Assembly (NCBI GenBank): GCA_004213175.1
Contig: SHAT01000011.1
Location: 1-51,569, forward strand
Length of the DNA: 51,569 bases
DNA from: Pseudomonadota bacterium
GTDB lineage: Bacteria > SAR324 > NAC60-12
Reading direction: 5' to 3'
Shown: in pieces, positions 9,513 to 18,177 of the stretch
Position numbering within the stretch: the stretch's first letter is position 1
Layout of the letters: every line of letters begins with the position of its first letter
Program-made: the position numbers and the translations under genes
The notes under the pieces: model-generated
What the model was told of the DNA's origin: nothing
The model's database searches: none
The model's input: the letters and a program-made list of their open reading frames with translations, nothing else

Positions 9513-9614
9513 CTATAAAGAAAAAATCAGCCAGACAAATCCTGAGATTAAAATCACGATAGCCATAAATATTCCAAAAAAAACGTTAAAAAACTCAAAC
9601 GGTTGTTTCTCCAT
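9513..9614 (-). CDS. possible 33-residue single-span membrane protein
   Basis: An ATG at 9614 opens a 33-codon frame ending in TAG at 9513. The product starts MEKQPFEFFN and is then almost wholly hydrophobic through a single predicted helix, ending FSL. That is the look of small accessory subunits of membrane complexes. There is no strong ribosome site, and homology cannot be judged by eye. It lies in the gap between the Bfd-like and ArsR genes, where nothing else codes. Confidence 0.4.
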   Translation of the reverse strand: MEKQPFEFFNVFFGIFMAIVILISGFVWLIFSL

Positions 9615-9774
9615 TCTTGGATTCAAAATTTAAGAAATTAGACTTGTATTTGTGGTTGTGATTTGAGTTAAAGTTTGACCTCTTTTCAGATAAATTAAGG
9701 AATCTTTTTCTTCTAATGGCAACTTAATTTCCTTCTACGTTTGCCGGACTTTGATATTTAAGACTTTTTTCATA

Positions 9775-10128
9775 CTACAACTGCATTGCAGTCAGATATA
9801 ATTGAGATACATAGCTGTTACTTAAGCTGTAGTGACTGAACGGGCCATCTTTACGGTAATCTACCAGACCACTCCCTCTCAAAATCGAGAGATGCTGGGA
9901 GACTGTGGATTGAGGAAGTCCAATCTTTTTTGACAAGGATTGCACAGTGTATTCTGCGTTGATTAGCAAGCTGACTATTTTCAGGCGATCAGGATGAGAA
10001 AGAGCTTTCAAATTCCTACTGACCTGGTGAATTTTATGTTTTAATCTCGGAACTGGTTTTTTGAAAATTTCAAATTCTTCACTAGTTTCAGATTTTGTTG
10101 ATGTTGTACTGTTAAACATGACTCTCAT
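9775..10128 (-). CDS. ArsR-family winged-helix transcriptional regulator
   Basis: 117 residues. The HTH core is LKALSHPDRLKIVSLL, then TVQSLSKKIGLPQSTVSQHLSILRGSGLV (recognition helix) and the wing DGPFSHYSL. There is no CxC metal motif of the ArsR/SmtB alpha-3 type, so it may sense something other than arsenic or cadmium. The first 25 residues are a non-conserved Ser/Thr-rich extension; an internal ATG at 10119 is an alternative start. An inverted repeat at 10171-10189 upstream of the gene is a candidate operator. It lies 95 bp downstream of an unknown gene on the same strand. Confidence 0.85.
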   Translation of the reverse strand: MRVMFNSTTSTKSETSEEFEIFKKPVPRLKHKIHQVSRNLKALSHPDRLKIVSLLINAEYTVQSLSKKIGLPQSTVSQHLSILRGSGLVDYRKDGPFSHYSLSNSYVSQLYLTAMQL

Positions 10129-10170
10129 TATTCTATGGAGTTATTGATTGAAATAGAGCACAAAGAAATG

Positions 10171-10189
10171 CACTCCAATATTATGAGTG
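10171..10189. promoter_or_regulatory. inverted repeat, candidate ArsR-family operator
   Basis: CACTC at 10171-10175 and GAGTG at 10185-10189 form a perfect inverted repeat with an AT-only-plus-C 9-bp centre. It sits 43-61 bp upstream of the ArsR start. The position and AT-rich dyad suit autoregulation by a winged-helix dimer. No second copy was found, so this is a positional inference. Confidence 0.35.
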
Positions 10190-10223
10190 TAATTTCATTA
10201 GATTAACTTGATTTTGAAAAAAC

Positions 10224-10889
10224 CTAGTTCAGCAATGTTAAATTTGCTGTTGGAGTCTGATCAAGCTGAGTATTAAAAAATTTATTATATTCAGAATTTT
10301 GTTCATACCCACTTCTTGTTAGCAAGAAGTATTGGATGAGGTCTGTAAACATATTCAGATATAGCTTAAGACTAGCCCTTTGTTTGGTGGGCCAGTTTTT
10401 TTGTTCGGTAAAAGCCCTTGCTGAAAGCAGTTCAGTCACTTGATTTATGCTATTGCTTATCTCAAATTCTTGTAAAATTTGGGGAAGCCATTCACGATAG
10501 GTAAAAGTGAGAGCTTTACTGCCAAGGATAAGTAGAGGAAGTCTATTATTTATGGCATCTGTGTTGTTAATTAGCTTATATATAATAATTTTTTCTAGAA
10601 TAGAATCTGCCTTTTCACAAGTTCCATCTACTCCTAGTAGCTCGTGCATTAGGTGATGGGCATGTTTGTAGTAAAAAGCAGTTGCCTCGGTCATATCACG
10701 ACCAGTCATAATACCAAAAATAATTGGATTTATTTGACTATCCCAAAAGCTATTGTGAACCTTGAGATATTGGAGCAACTCTGCTTCATTAACTATAATT
10801 TTTAAAGGAAGTACTGTTTTCCGTGAAGGGAAATTATGTATGTTAGTCATTTCTGTAGACCTGTTGTTACCCTTTCCTGTAATTTTCAT
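10224..10889 (-). CDS. hypothetical protein upstream of an ArsR regulator
   Basis: 221 residues that I do not recognise. There is no signal peptide or membrane span. The composition is mostly helical, with a segment FYYKHAHHLMHELLGVDGTCEKAD (residues about 73-95) rich in His and Glu that could bind a metal; this is a guess from composition only. The ATG at 10889 has AAAGGT seven bases upstream. That ribosome site lies in a perfect 6-bp inverted repeat (10892-10908). Same strand as the arsR-like gene 95 bp downstream, so they may be co-transcribed. Confidence 0.6.
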   Translation of the reverse strand: MKITGKGNNRSTEMTNIHNFPSRKTVLPLKIIVNEAELLQYLKVHNSFWDSQINPIIFGIMTGRDMTEATAFYYKHAHHLMHELLGVDGTCEKADSILEKIIIYKLINNTDAINNRLPLLILGSKALTFTYREWLPQILQEFEISNSINQVTELLSARAFTEQKNWPTKQRASLKLYLNMFTDLIQYFLLTRSGYEQNSEYNKFFNTQLDQTPTANLTLLN

Positions 10890-10891
10890 GG

Positions 10892-10908
10892 ACTTACCTT
10901 TAGTAAGT
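10892..10908 (-). promoter_or_regulatory. inverted repeat over the ribosome binding site
   Basis: ACTTAC and GTAAGT are perfect 6-bp arms around a 5-nt centre. On the minus strand the centre and right arm include the AAAGGT ribosome site of the 221-residue protein. It could be an operator dyad or an mRNA hairpin that limits translation. Confidence 0.4.
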
Positions 10909-11156
10909 TAATTATTAAAGAATTCATACAATTCTATATTTTTAATTAGTATTATAAAATTTATAAAATTAGTCAATACTAAAAATTGTTAAAGTTGCAA
11001 ACAATCCTCTCAACTAACAAATTGAATTGTTATGGAGAAAACTTTTACATCTGGTGATATAGAAAATTGAGAGGTGAAACAACTTGATTGACGGAGATTT
11101 CTGTGGAAATCTGTTCAGCATAACATTAATCAATCTTTGTATTTCTAGAGAGTTTA

Positions 11157-12407
11157 ATGTCACTCATTAACCCAAATGAATCTACCCCAGAACTTGAAAC
11201 TCAAACATATGAGAGTTTGTTTGATGACCTTGCGCTAAGTAGAGAATTAAGTGCAAATCTGGTTGGATTCTGCCGTTATCTCCGTCATCATGGACTGAGC
11301 CCCGGCTTGGGGGAACAAATGGATGCATTAAACGCTTTGCAAGAGGTGGAACTTGAAAATCAAGCTGCTTTCAAAATGGCCCTTCGTACAACTTTGGCTA
11401 AGAGCCTTGAAGAGCAGAAGATTTTTGATGAACACTTCTTTTCCTACTGGTTTGTCTGGGAAAGTGCGCAAAATCTTCACAAGTCTATCAAACCGAAAAA
11501 AGAGGGACCTATCCCAGATCTAGTTGACAAAAAGTTACAAAAACAGGTCTTTGTTTCAATTAGTGATTGGCTGGGAGCTGCGGAGACGGCTGAAGAAGAA
11601 AAAGAAGCTGCTGGTTACAGCCCTTTTGAAACCAACTCGGAGCGAGATTTTAGTACTTTTCAGGCCGAAGAGCTTACTGAAGTGATGCAGCTGATTAATG
11701 AAGTAGGCAAGGTTCTGGCTACTCGTTTCAGCCGCCGGACGATGAATTCAAAACACCGGGGAAATATTGATTTGCGCCGCACAATGCGCTTGAGCTTGCG
11801 CCGTGGAGGAGAGATTCTGGAATTGGCTCGCCATCAGCGCAGACGCCAGCGTTTGAAATTGGTACTGCTTTGTGATGTGAGCAAATCGATGGATCTTTAT
11901 AGTCGTTTTCTAATCCAGTTTATTTACGCTTTTCAGTTTATTTACAGCAGGATCGAAACTTTTGTTTTTAGTACTTCCCTGCACAGAATTACTGAAATCC
12001 TGCGTAGAGAAGAGATACACTGCGTACTTGAACAACTTTCCGGTACTATTCCTGATTGGTCTGGTGGTACAAAAATTGGTGCATCTCTGGAACAATTTGT
12101 CAGTCAACATGGACTTAAACTTGTGGATTCTCAAACCGTTGTGCTTATTATTAGTGACGGATGGGATACCGGTGATGTTGATTTGCTGGAAAGCAGTATG
12201 CGCTTTTTAAATAAACATGCGCGTAATGTAATTTGGCTCAATCCCCTGAAAGGGAGCCCCGGATATGAACCTAAAACACTTGGAATGAAGGCGGCATTAC
12301 CGCATATTGATATTTTTGCTTCTGCTCATAATCTCAACAGCCTCAGAACACTGGTAAGTCAGTTAAGCAGGATCCAGTCTGGTCAAAGCAATAGTTGTGG
12401 CTTGTGA
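11157..12407 (+). CDS. VWA domain protein, CoxE-like
   Basis: 416 residues. The N-terminal half is helical (LVGFCRYLRHHGLSPG...), as in CoxE-type VWA proteins. The VWA domain starts near residue 235 with a MIDAS motif DVSKSMD (DxSxS), continues with the Thr-containing WSGGTKIG loop, and has the third Asp in ISDGWDTGD. Members usually work with a MoxR-type AAA+ ATPase in metal-centre insertion or complex assembly, for example CoxD/CoxE for the Mo-CO dehydrogenase. No MoxR-type ATPase is in this window. Confidence 0.8.
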   Translation: MSLINPNESTPELETQTYESLFDDLALSRELSANLVGFCRYLRHHGLSPGLGEQMDALNALQEVELENQAAFKMALRTTLAKSLEEQKIFDEHFFSYWFVWESAQNLHKSIKPKKEGPIPDLVDKKLQKQVFVSISDWLGAAETAEEEKEAAGYSPFETNSERDFSTFQAEELTEVMQLINEVGKVLATRFSRRTMNSKHRGNIDLRRTMRLSLRRGGEILELARHQRRRQRLKLVLLCDVSKSMDLYSRFLIQFIYAFQFIYSRIETFVFSTSLHRITEILRREEIHCVLEQLSGTIPDWSGGTKIGASLEQFVSQHGLKLVDSQTVVLIISDGWDTGDVDLLESSMRFLNKHARNVIWLNPLKGSPGYEPKTLGMKAALPHIDIFASAHNLNSLRTLVSQLSRIQSGQSNSCGL

Positions 12408-12468
12408 GTTAAATAGTCATTCTTCTTTTATTTTTAAAATTAAAACTTAAATTTTTTTGAAAAACGCC

Positions 12469-12996
12469 ATGACCTTATATACACTCGATAATTCAACACC
12501 TGAATTTCCAGAGTCTGCTTTCATTGCACCGGACGCTAGCCTTATCGGACGTGTCAGGATTGGAGAATATTCCTCAGTCTGGTTCAACGCAGTTCTCCGT
12601 GGAGATATGGAACATATTAGTATTGGCGACGAAACAAGTTTTCAGGATTTAAGTATGGGACACGCTGATCCAAGATTTCCACTGATTATTGGAAATCGTG
12701 TAACGGTTGGACATCACTGTGTCATGCACGGTTGTAAAGTAGAAGATGACTGCCTGATCGGTATGGGTGCGGTTTTGATGAATGGAGTGAAAATCGGCCG
12801 AGGCAGTATAGTAGGGGCAGGAGCAGTTTTGCTAGAAGGAATGGAAGTTCCTCCTTTTTCAATGGTTGCCGGTTCTCCGGCAAAAATCCGAAAAACTTAT
12901 GAAGAAAGTATTTTAGCGAATATCCGCACAATGTCACAGATATATGTGAAACGCGCGATACGTTACCGCGAGCAAAATATAGGTGTGATTATATGA
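12469..12996 (+). CDS. gamma-carbonic anhydrase-like hexapeptide protein (YrdA type)
   Basis: 175 residues of left-handed beta-helix repeats ([LIV]GxxxxI pattern: IGRVRIGEYSSVWFNAVLRGD, then VTVGHHCVMHGC). The three expected zinc-ligand histidines are present: one in MGHADP and two in GHHCVMHGC. The C-terminal helix (ESILANIRTMSQIYVKRA) fits the family. Activity in this subgroup is often unproven. ATG at 12469 is preferred; an in-frame TTG at 12457 would add four residues. It follows the VWA gene by about 60 bp, possibly co-transcribed. Confidence 0.85.
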   Translation: MTLYTLDNSTPEFPESAFIAPDASLIGRVRIGEYSSVWFNAVLRGDMEHISIGDETSFQDLSMGHADPRFPLIIGNRVTVGHHCVMHGCKVEDDCLIGMGAVLMNGVKIGRGSIVGAGAVLLEGMEVPPFSMVAGSPAKIRKTYEESILANIRTMSQIYVKRAIRYREQNIGVII

Positions 12997-13350
12997 AGGT
13001 TATGGTATTCCTAACTTGCTTATATACGAAACAGTAATACTTAATCATCAGATATTATTAAGTAAATTATTAAATAACTAATTGATAATTAACATCTATT
13101 AAAAAAACTTGTTTTTGTACAACTCTTTGATAGTATGTCGCCACGACAGAGTTGGTTTTGTCTGGGGGTACCTTTTAGTACTATGTTCTGTATTCATAAT
13201 TGATAACTCTGGAAACGGATAGATATGTGTTTCCTTAAAGGGGCACCTCCTATAAGGTTTGAAAGATATTTTATTTGAAAAAGTTATTTTGGATATAATT
13301 ATACTTCAAACTTCATATTAGCCACTATCAATCATTTCAAGGAGAGTTCA
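12997..13350 (+). other. structured 5' leader region of the phosphonate-type operon
   Basis: 354 bp without an ORF of coding character. From 13120 to 13257 several perfect or near-perfect inverted repeats occur in the plus orientation: CAACTCT (13120-13126) with AGAGTTG (13148-13154) enclosing GTCG-CCA-CGAC (13137-13147); GGAAAC (13211-13216) with GTTTCC (13229-13234); and a 10-bp hairpin with one mismatch at 13233-13257. The last two share bases 13233-13234 and so compete. No known riboswitch class was recognised. The region ends with AAGGAGAG before the ATG at 13351. Confidence 0.5.
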
Positions 13351-14400
13351 ATGTTTAAATTATTAACCAGAAAAATTCCTATATCATCAATTTTAGCTAC
13401 TACCTTTTCGGTACTGCTTAGTTTCAGCACCTCAGTTTTTGCGGGAGAGTTATTAGTCTATTCAAGTACAGATGCTGACAATCTTAAGTATTATATGGAG
13501 GAATTTCAGAAAGATAACCCAGATATCAAAGTTAATGTTGTCCGTGAATCAACAGGAACCATGGCGGCTAAGATGATGGCAGAAAAAGATAATCCGCAGG
13601 CTGATTTCCTTTTTGAAATGGCTGCCACAGTAGCCCTTAATATGGAAGCAGAGGGGATGTTCTATGAATATACACCTAAGGGAATGGATAAAATTGATCA
13701 ACGCTACGTAGATAAGTCCGCGCCAGTGACCTGGGTTGGTAATTACGGTTGGGCGGGATGCATTTGCTGGAACCGTATCGAAGCTGAAAATCTTGGCCTG
13801 CCGAAACCGAAAACCTGGGCAGAATTAGCGAACCCAATATATAAGGGCCATATTTCTATGCCTAATCCAGCATCATCAGGTACGGGTTACCTTGATGTTT
13901 CCAGTTGGATTCAAATCATGGGTAAAGAAAAAGCATGGAAATACATGGATGCTCTGCATAAAAATGTTGCAGTATATACTCATTCAGGTTCCAAGCCATG
14001 TAAACAGGCTGGTTCCGGCGAATTTGCGATTGGTATTTCATGGCCTGGACGGGCAATCAAAATCATCAAGGCCGGCGCACCGATTGACATGATCATTCCT
14101 GAAGAAGGTATTGGCTGGGAAATGCAGGTAGTTGCAATTATGAGTGGCACAGACAATCTGCCAGATGCAAAACGCCTGATGGACTGGACCTTAGGTAGGG
14201 GGATGTCCTTGTTTGGTGAACGGCAGTCAATTATCGCCGATCCTTCCAAAATTACAAAAGATCCAGATCTACCGGATTTCTACGATGAAGTTCAGGCTAA
14301 ACTGATAAATAACAATTTTGTTTGGGCTGCTGCCAATAAGACCCGTATAGTCGGAGAGTGGAAACAGCGTTACGACGGGAAAACGGAACCTAAAAAATAA
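13351..14400 (+). CDS. 2-aminoethylphosphonate-type ABC transporter periplasmic binding protein
   Basis: 349 residues with a Sec signal peptide (hydrophobic core LATTFSVLLSFSTSVFA, cleavage after AGVFA-like FA/GE near residue 31). It belongs to the iron(III)/phosphonate extracellular binding family. Segments such as ADNLKYYMEEF, MPNPASSGTGYL and YTHSGSKPCK match my memory of the 2-aminoethylphosphonate (PhnS2/AepX-like) branch rather than the FbpA iron branch, which carries paired Tyr ligands. Ribosome site AAGGAGAG is strong. The ATPase and permease genes follow, giving a complete importer. Fe(III) or another phosphonate as substrate is not excluded. Confidence 0.75.
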   Translation: MFKLLTRKIPISSILATTFSVLLSFSTSVFAGELLVYSSTDADNLKYYMEEFQKDNPDIKVNVVRESTGTMAAKMMAEKDNPQADFLFEMAATVALNMEAEGMFYEYTPKGMDKIDQRYVDKSAPVTWVGNYGWAGCICWNRIEAENLGLPKPKTWAELANPIYKGHISMPNPASSGTGYLDVSSWIQIMGKEKAWKYMDALHKNVAVYTHSGSKPCKQAGSGEFAIGISWPGRAIKIIKAGAPIDMIIPEEGIGWEMQVVAIMSGTDNLPDAKRLMDWTLGRGMSLFGERQSIIADPSKITKDPDLPDFYDEVQAKLINNNFVWAAANKTRIVGEWKQRYDGKTEPKK

Positions 14401-14452
14401 ACACTTTTTAGATTTTTGATGTTTTGTTTGACAATCATTAAAAACTAATAAA

Positions 14453-14488
14453 TTGGGCTGGGCATCCCTAAGTATCAATTCTGCCCAA
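14453..14488 (+). repeat. intercistronic hairpin after the binding-protein gene
   Basis: TTGGGC (14453-14458) pairs with GCCCAA (14483-14488), or TGGGCA (14459-14464) with TGCCCA (14482-14487). It lies between the binding-protein and ATPase genes. No T-tract follows, so it looks more like an mRNA processing or stability element or a weak attenuator than a terminator. Confidence 0.35.
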
Positions 14489-14585
14489 CTCTCCTCTAAA
14501 TTCTTAGTACTCATTAAAATAAATTAGAAATTAGCAGACGTCAAATGAGCGGTTACAAATTTTTTGTTTTTTTGAAAGTAATATA

Positions 14586-15671
14586 ATGAGCGAAAAATCA
14601 ATTCCCACTTTTCTATCAGTAGAAAAACTCAGCAAGAATTTTGGTTCATTTGAGGCTATACAAGACATTTCTATTGAGATTGAAGAAGGAGAATTTGCCT
14701 GTTTTTTGGGGCCATCCGGCTGTGGTAAGACAACACTTTTACGCTGCATTGCGGGGTTGGAAAAACAGTCTTCAGGAAGCATTACCCAAAAGGAAATAGA
14801 AATTTCCATGCTACCTCCATCTGCAAGAGATTTTGGTATTGTTTTCCAATCTTATGCTCTTTTTCCTAATTTGACAGTGTTTTCTAATATATCTTATGGC
14901 TTGATCAATCATAAGTGGGGGAAAGATAAAATTACTTCAAGGGTCAACGAACTGCTTGATCTCGTAGGTTTGAAATCCCATATGGCAAAATACCCTGGAC
15001 AGTTATCCGGTGGCGAGCAACAGCGAGTAGCTTTGGCAAGGGCTCTTGCTACATCTCCAGGATTACTGTTGCTCGATGAACCGTTATCAGCTCTGGATGC
15101 TAAAGTGCGTGTGTATCTCAGAAAACAGATAAAAGATCTACACCGCAAGCTTGGAATCACAACGATCATGGTCACTCATGATCAAGAAGAAGCACAGTCA
15201 ATGGCAGATAGGATTTTCGTCATGAAAGACGGTAAAATCATCCAGTCCGGTAGTCCAAAGGAAATCTATGAAAAAGCTAATTCGTCTTTTATTGCAGATT
15301 TTATAGGCATAACTAATTTCATCGATGCTATGGTCTTGAAAAAAAACAAAGTAGCCTGCAATGCTTTTGAGGTGAATTGCGATACGGAAGATCTAAATTT
15401 GGGTCATCCTGTCAGGTTGGCTATTAGGCCTGAATCCATCAAAATTAACCATACAGTTTCAGATGTTGAAAATTGTGTAGGCGCTGTCATTATGGAAAAT
15501 GAATTCCTAGGGCCGTTTCTGAGAATTTATGTTGAATCAACTTCTTTATCTAATGAATTACTGATGATTGATGTAGCTAGTAATTCATTTACGGAGATGG
15601 ATTTAACACCTGGTACGCAAATTCATATTGCTCTTCCTCCGGATCAGATAAGAGTTTATCTCCGTGATTGA
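14586..15671 (+). CDS. ABC transporter ATP-binding protein of the phosphonate-type importer
   Basis: 361 residues. Walker A GPSGCGKTT (about residues 43-51), Q-loop FQSYALFPNLTV, signature LSGGEQQRVALARAL, Walker B LLLLDEPLSALD and the switch His in VTHDQEEA are all intact. A C-terminal TOBE-like region (from about residue 240) is typical of the MalK/PotA/FbpC group, to which the phosphonate PhnT-type ATPases belong. It energises uptake through the downstream permease; its end overlaps the permease start by 8 bp, implying translational coupling. Confidence 0.85.
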   Translation: MSEKSIPTFLSVEKLSKNFGSFEAIQDISIEIEEGEFACFLGPSGCGKTTLLRCIAGLEKQSSGSITQKEIEISMLPPSARDFGIVFQSYALFPNLTVFSNISYGLINHKWGKDKITSRVNELLDLVGLKSHMAKYPGQLSGGEQQRVALARALATSPGLLLLDEPLSALDAKVRVYLRKQIKDLHRKLGITTIMVTHDQEEAQSMADRIFVMKDGKIIQSGSPKEIYEKANSSFIADFIGITNFIDAMVLKKNKVACNAFEVNCDTEDLNLGHPVRLAIRPESIKINHTVSDVENCVGAVIMENEFLGPFLRIYVESTSLSNELLMIDVASNSFTEMDLTPGTQIHIALPPDQIRVYLRD

Positions 15672-17403
15672 TCTCTCCATTTTCAAAAACTTCAAACTTC
15701 CTGAATTTAGAAGAAGCAAAGATCTAAGTGATAGGGTGGGCCAGTTCATGCTGGCAAGCTATATTTTGTTCTTTTTGTTGTTTCTTGTCTTTCCCCTTGG
15801 TACGTTGATTATGAAAAGCGTCCAAGATCAAAAAGGTAATTTCGTAGGCTTAAAAAACTATCTTCTTTACCTACAGGAACCAGCGCTTTTCCAGTCGTTT
15901 TTTAACAGTTTGTTCATTGCAATTGCTTCAACCATAATTGTTGTTCTTTTGGCCTTTTCATTTGCCTATGCTCTAACCAGAACATGCATACCATTCAAGG
16001 GGTTTTTTAGAGTCATTGCTCTAATTCCTTTGCTCAGTCCATCGATTCTTGCAGCAATTGCTTTAGTCTATTGGTTTGGGAACAAGGGTATCCTGAAGGC
16101 ACTTCTTTTCGGCAATTCGATTTACGGACCGATCGGGATAATTTTTGCTTCTGTATATTGGACGTTCCCTCACGCCTTGATGATCCTGAGCACATCTTTA
16201 TCACTCTCAGATTCACGTCTTTATGAAGCTGCGGAAGTTTTAAAGACATCCAGGTTGAGAGCGTTTCTAACCATTACCATTCCAGGCGCACGTTACGGTA
16301 TAATTAGCACTTCTTTTGTAATTTTCACCCTGGTATTTACAGATTTTGGTGTGCCTAAAGTGATTGGCGGAAATTATAATATGCTGGCGACCGATATCTA
16401 TAAGGAAGTTGTTGGTATGCAGAACTTTCAGATGGGGGCCGTTATCTCACTGGTTTTGTTATTACCATCACTAATTGCCTTTTTCATTGACCAGTATTCA
16501 AGGAAAAAGCAAATCTCTCTTTTGACATCACGCTCAGTTGTTTTTAAACCAAAAAAGAGCTTTGCAGTTGATAGTCTAATGCTGAGTTATTGTGCCTTCA
16601 TCACATTGATCATTCTTCTCATGATTGGCATGGCACAATTCGGAGCACTTGTTAAATATTGGCCTTATGACCTTTCTTTTACTCTAAAGCATTATCAGTT
16701 TGAAGTGGCAGGCCTTGGATGGGAATCATTTTACAATTCTATTCGTCTAGCTTTTTATACTGCTATTTTTGGTACAGTTATAATATTCGTTGGTTCATAT
16801 ATTGTTGAAAAACTTAGATCTGATGAAAGACTCCGCGGAATTCTTCAATTATTTACCCTAATGCCCATGTCTGTTCCGGGCTTGGTACTGGGCCTGGCCT
16901 ATATTTTTTACTTTAATGCCGAAGACAACCCTATAAATTTTATCTATGCCACCATGACTATTCTGGTGATCAATACTATTGTACATTTCTACACCGTTTC
17001 ACATCTCACGGGAGTTACCGCATTGAAGCAAATGGATAAAGAATTTGAGTCAGTGTCATTATCTCTCAAAATACCTTTATATAAAATGTTCTGGAAAGTA
17101 ACATTGCCGGTTTGCCTTCCGACTATCTTTGATATTTCGATCTACCTTTTTGTAAATGCAATGACGACAGTATCCGGAGTGATTTTCCTTTACACCTATA
17201 ATACTACTTTGGCCTCAGTGTCTGCGATTCATCTTGATGAACAAGGTGATGTAGCAGCAGCAGCTGCAATGGCAATGTTAATCGTCTATGTTTCTGTACT
17301 GGTGCGTATCATTCACACAGTTTTCACAAAAGGTGTTTTGCGAAGAACGCAAGCATGGCGACAAAATTCCCTTACTGTTGTAGAAGAAGTAAGAAAAGCA
17401 TGA
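15664..17403 (+). CDS. fused double permease of the phosphonate-type ABC importer
   Basis: 579 residues with two membrane permease halves in one chain, as in FbpB-like and aminoethylphosphonate PhnU2-type permeases. Each half carries an EAA loop: YEAAEVLKTSRLRAFLTITIPG near residue 180 and the looser FESVSLSLKIPLYKMFWKVTLP near residue 460. About 12 membrane segments are predicted. The start is GTG at 15664, overlapping the ATPase stop by 8 bp; no in-frame ATG is as well placed. The next gene overlaps its stop by ATGA. Confidence 0.85.
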   Translation: MIDLSIFKNFKLPEFRRSKDLSDRVGQFMLASYILFFLLFLVFPLGTLIMKSVQDQKGNFVGLKNYLLYLQEPALFQSFFNSLFIAIASTIIVVLLAFSFAYALTRTCIPFKGFFRVIALIPLLSPSILAAIALVYWFGNKGILKALLFGNSIYGPIGIIFASVYWTFPHALMILSTSLSLSDSRLYEAAEVLKTSRLRAFLTITIPGARYGIISTSFVIFTLVFTDFGVPKVIGGNYNMLATDIYKEVVGMQNFQMGAVISLVLLLPSLIAFFIDQYSRKKQISLLTSRSVVFKPKKSFAVDSLMLSYCAFITLIILLMIGMAQFGALVKYWPYDLSFTLKHYQFEVAGLGWESFYNSIRLAFYTAIFGTVIIFVGSYIVEKLRSDERLRGILQLFTLMPMSVPGLVLGLAYIFYFNAEDNPINFIYATMTILVINTIVHFYTVSHLTGVTALKQMDKEFESVSLSLKIPLYKMFWKVTLPVCLPTIFDISIYLFVNAMTTVSGVIFLYTYNTTLASVSAIHLDEQGDVAAAAAMAMLIVYVSVLVRIIHTVFTKGVLRRTQAWRQNSLTVVEEVRKA

Positions 17404-17921
17404 CTTCCACTAAATATGATTTTGTATCACCCCCAAATTCCACTGGTAAACTCTTCATAACTTGTTTCCCTGGGCTCGATGAAGAGAAAGTCTTTGATCT
17501 CGAAATTCTTCAAAGCACTTTTTCAGACTTGGTTGGATTAGGCTGTACCACGATTGTTTCTCTCGTTGAAGATAAAGAGTTTGAGGAAATCTGTGGCAAA
17601 AAGATTTTTCTTGAACATATCAGAAAACATGATTTCCAATGGTATCATCTTCCTATAGTTGATTATAAGGTCCCGGAGACAGATTTTTTTCGAAATTGGA
17701 GGCGTGTATGTCACACACTTAAGCAGGAATTTCAGAGAGGGAACAGCATCGGATTGCACTGTAAAGGTGGAATTGGTCGTTCTGGAACAGTTGCAGCAAT
17801 GCTACTCATTGAATATGGTAAAGAAAATTCAGTAGCTATCGAGCAGGTTCGACAAAAAAGAAAAGGTGCCATAGAGAACCAGCTTCAGGAAGATTTTGTT
17901 CGAAATTTTAGCATTGAATAA
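17400..17921 (+). CDS. dual-specificity/tyrosine phosphatase in the phosphonate-type operon
   Basis: 173 residues from the ATG at 17400, which overlaps the permease stop (ATGA), so it is translationally coupled. The Cys-phosphatase signature HCKGGIGRSGT (Cx5R(S/T) P-loop) is intact at about residues 120-130. The preceding IVDYKVPE segment provides a plausible general-acid Asp. The fold resembles the CDKN3-like dual-specificity family. Conserved coupling to an uptake operon suggests a small-molecule phosphoester, or control of the transporter, as substrate; this is inference. No signal peptide: cytoplasmic. Confidence 0.8.
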   Translation: MTSTKYDFVSPPNSTGKLFITCFPGLDEEKVFDLEILQSTFSDLVGLGCTTIVSLVEDKEFEEICGKKIFLEHIRKHDFQWYHLPIVDYKVPETDFFRNWRRVCHTLKQEFQRGNSIGLHCKGGIGRSGTVAAMLLIEYGKENSVAIEQVRQKRKGAIENQLQEDFVRNFSIE

Positions 17922-18177
17922 GATTTATTTGAACAACTTTGAACCAAGACACATCTCAATTAATAAATTCACCCACAGAAAAAGTGGTTGATATTATTAA
18001 TGCTGCATTGTCAGCAGATATTGAAATATTGTTTTACAGAAGTTATTCACATTAAAGCACTATTCGGTTTTTGGATTTTTGTTAATGATAGTGCCGAACC
18101 ATAAAAATATGTGCTGCATATCCTATAATACTAAGTGGACAAAAAAAGATTTTAGCTACAATAAATTTAGGTTTTAG

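Noticed and set aside
17939-18055. 38-codon TTG ORF after the phosphatase
   Set aside because: No start of quality, no ribosome site and no domain; probably chance in AT-rich sequence.
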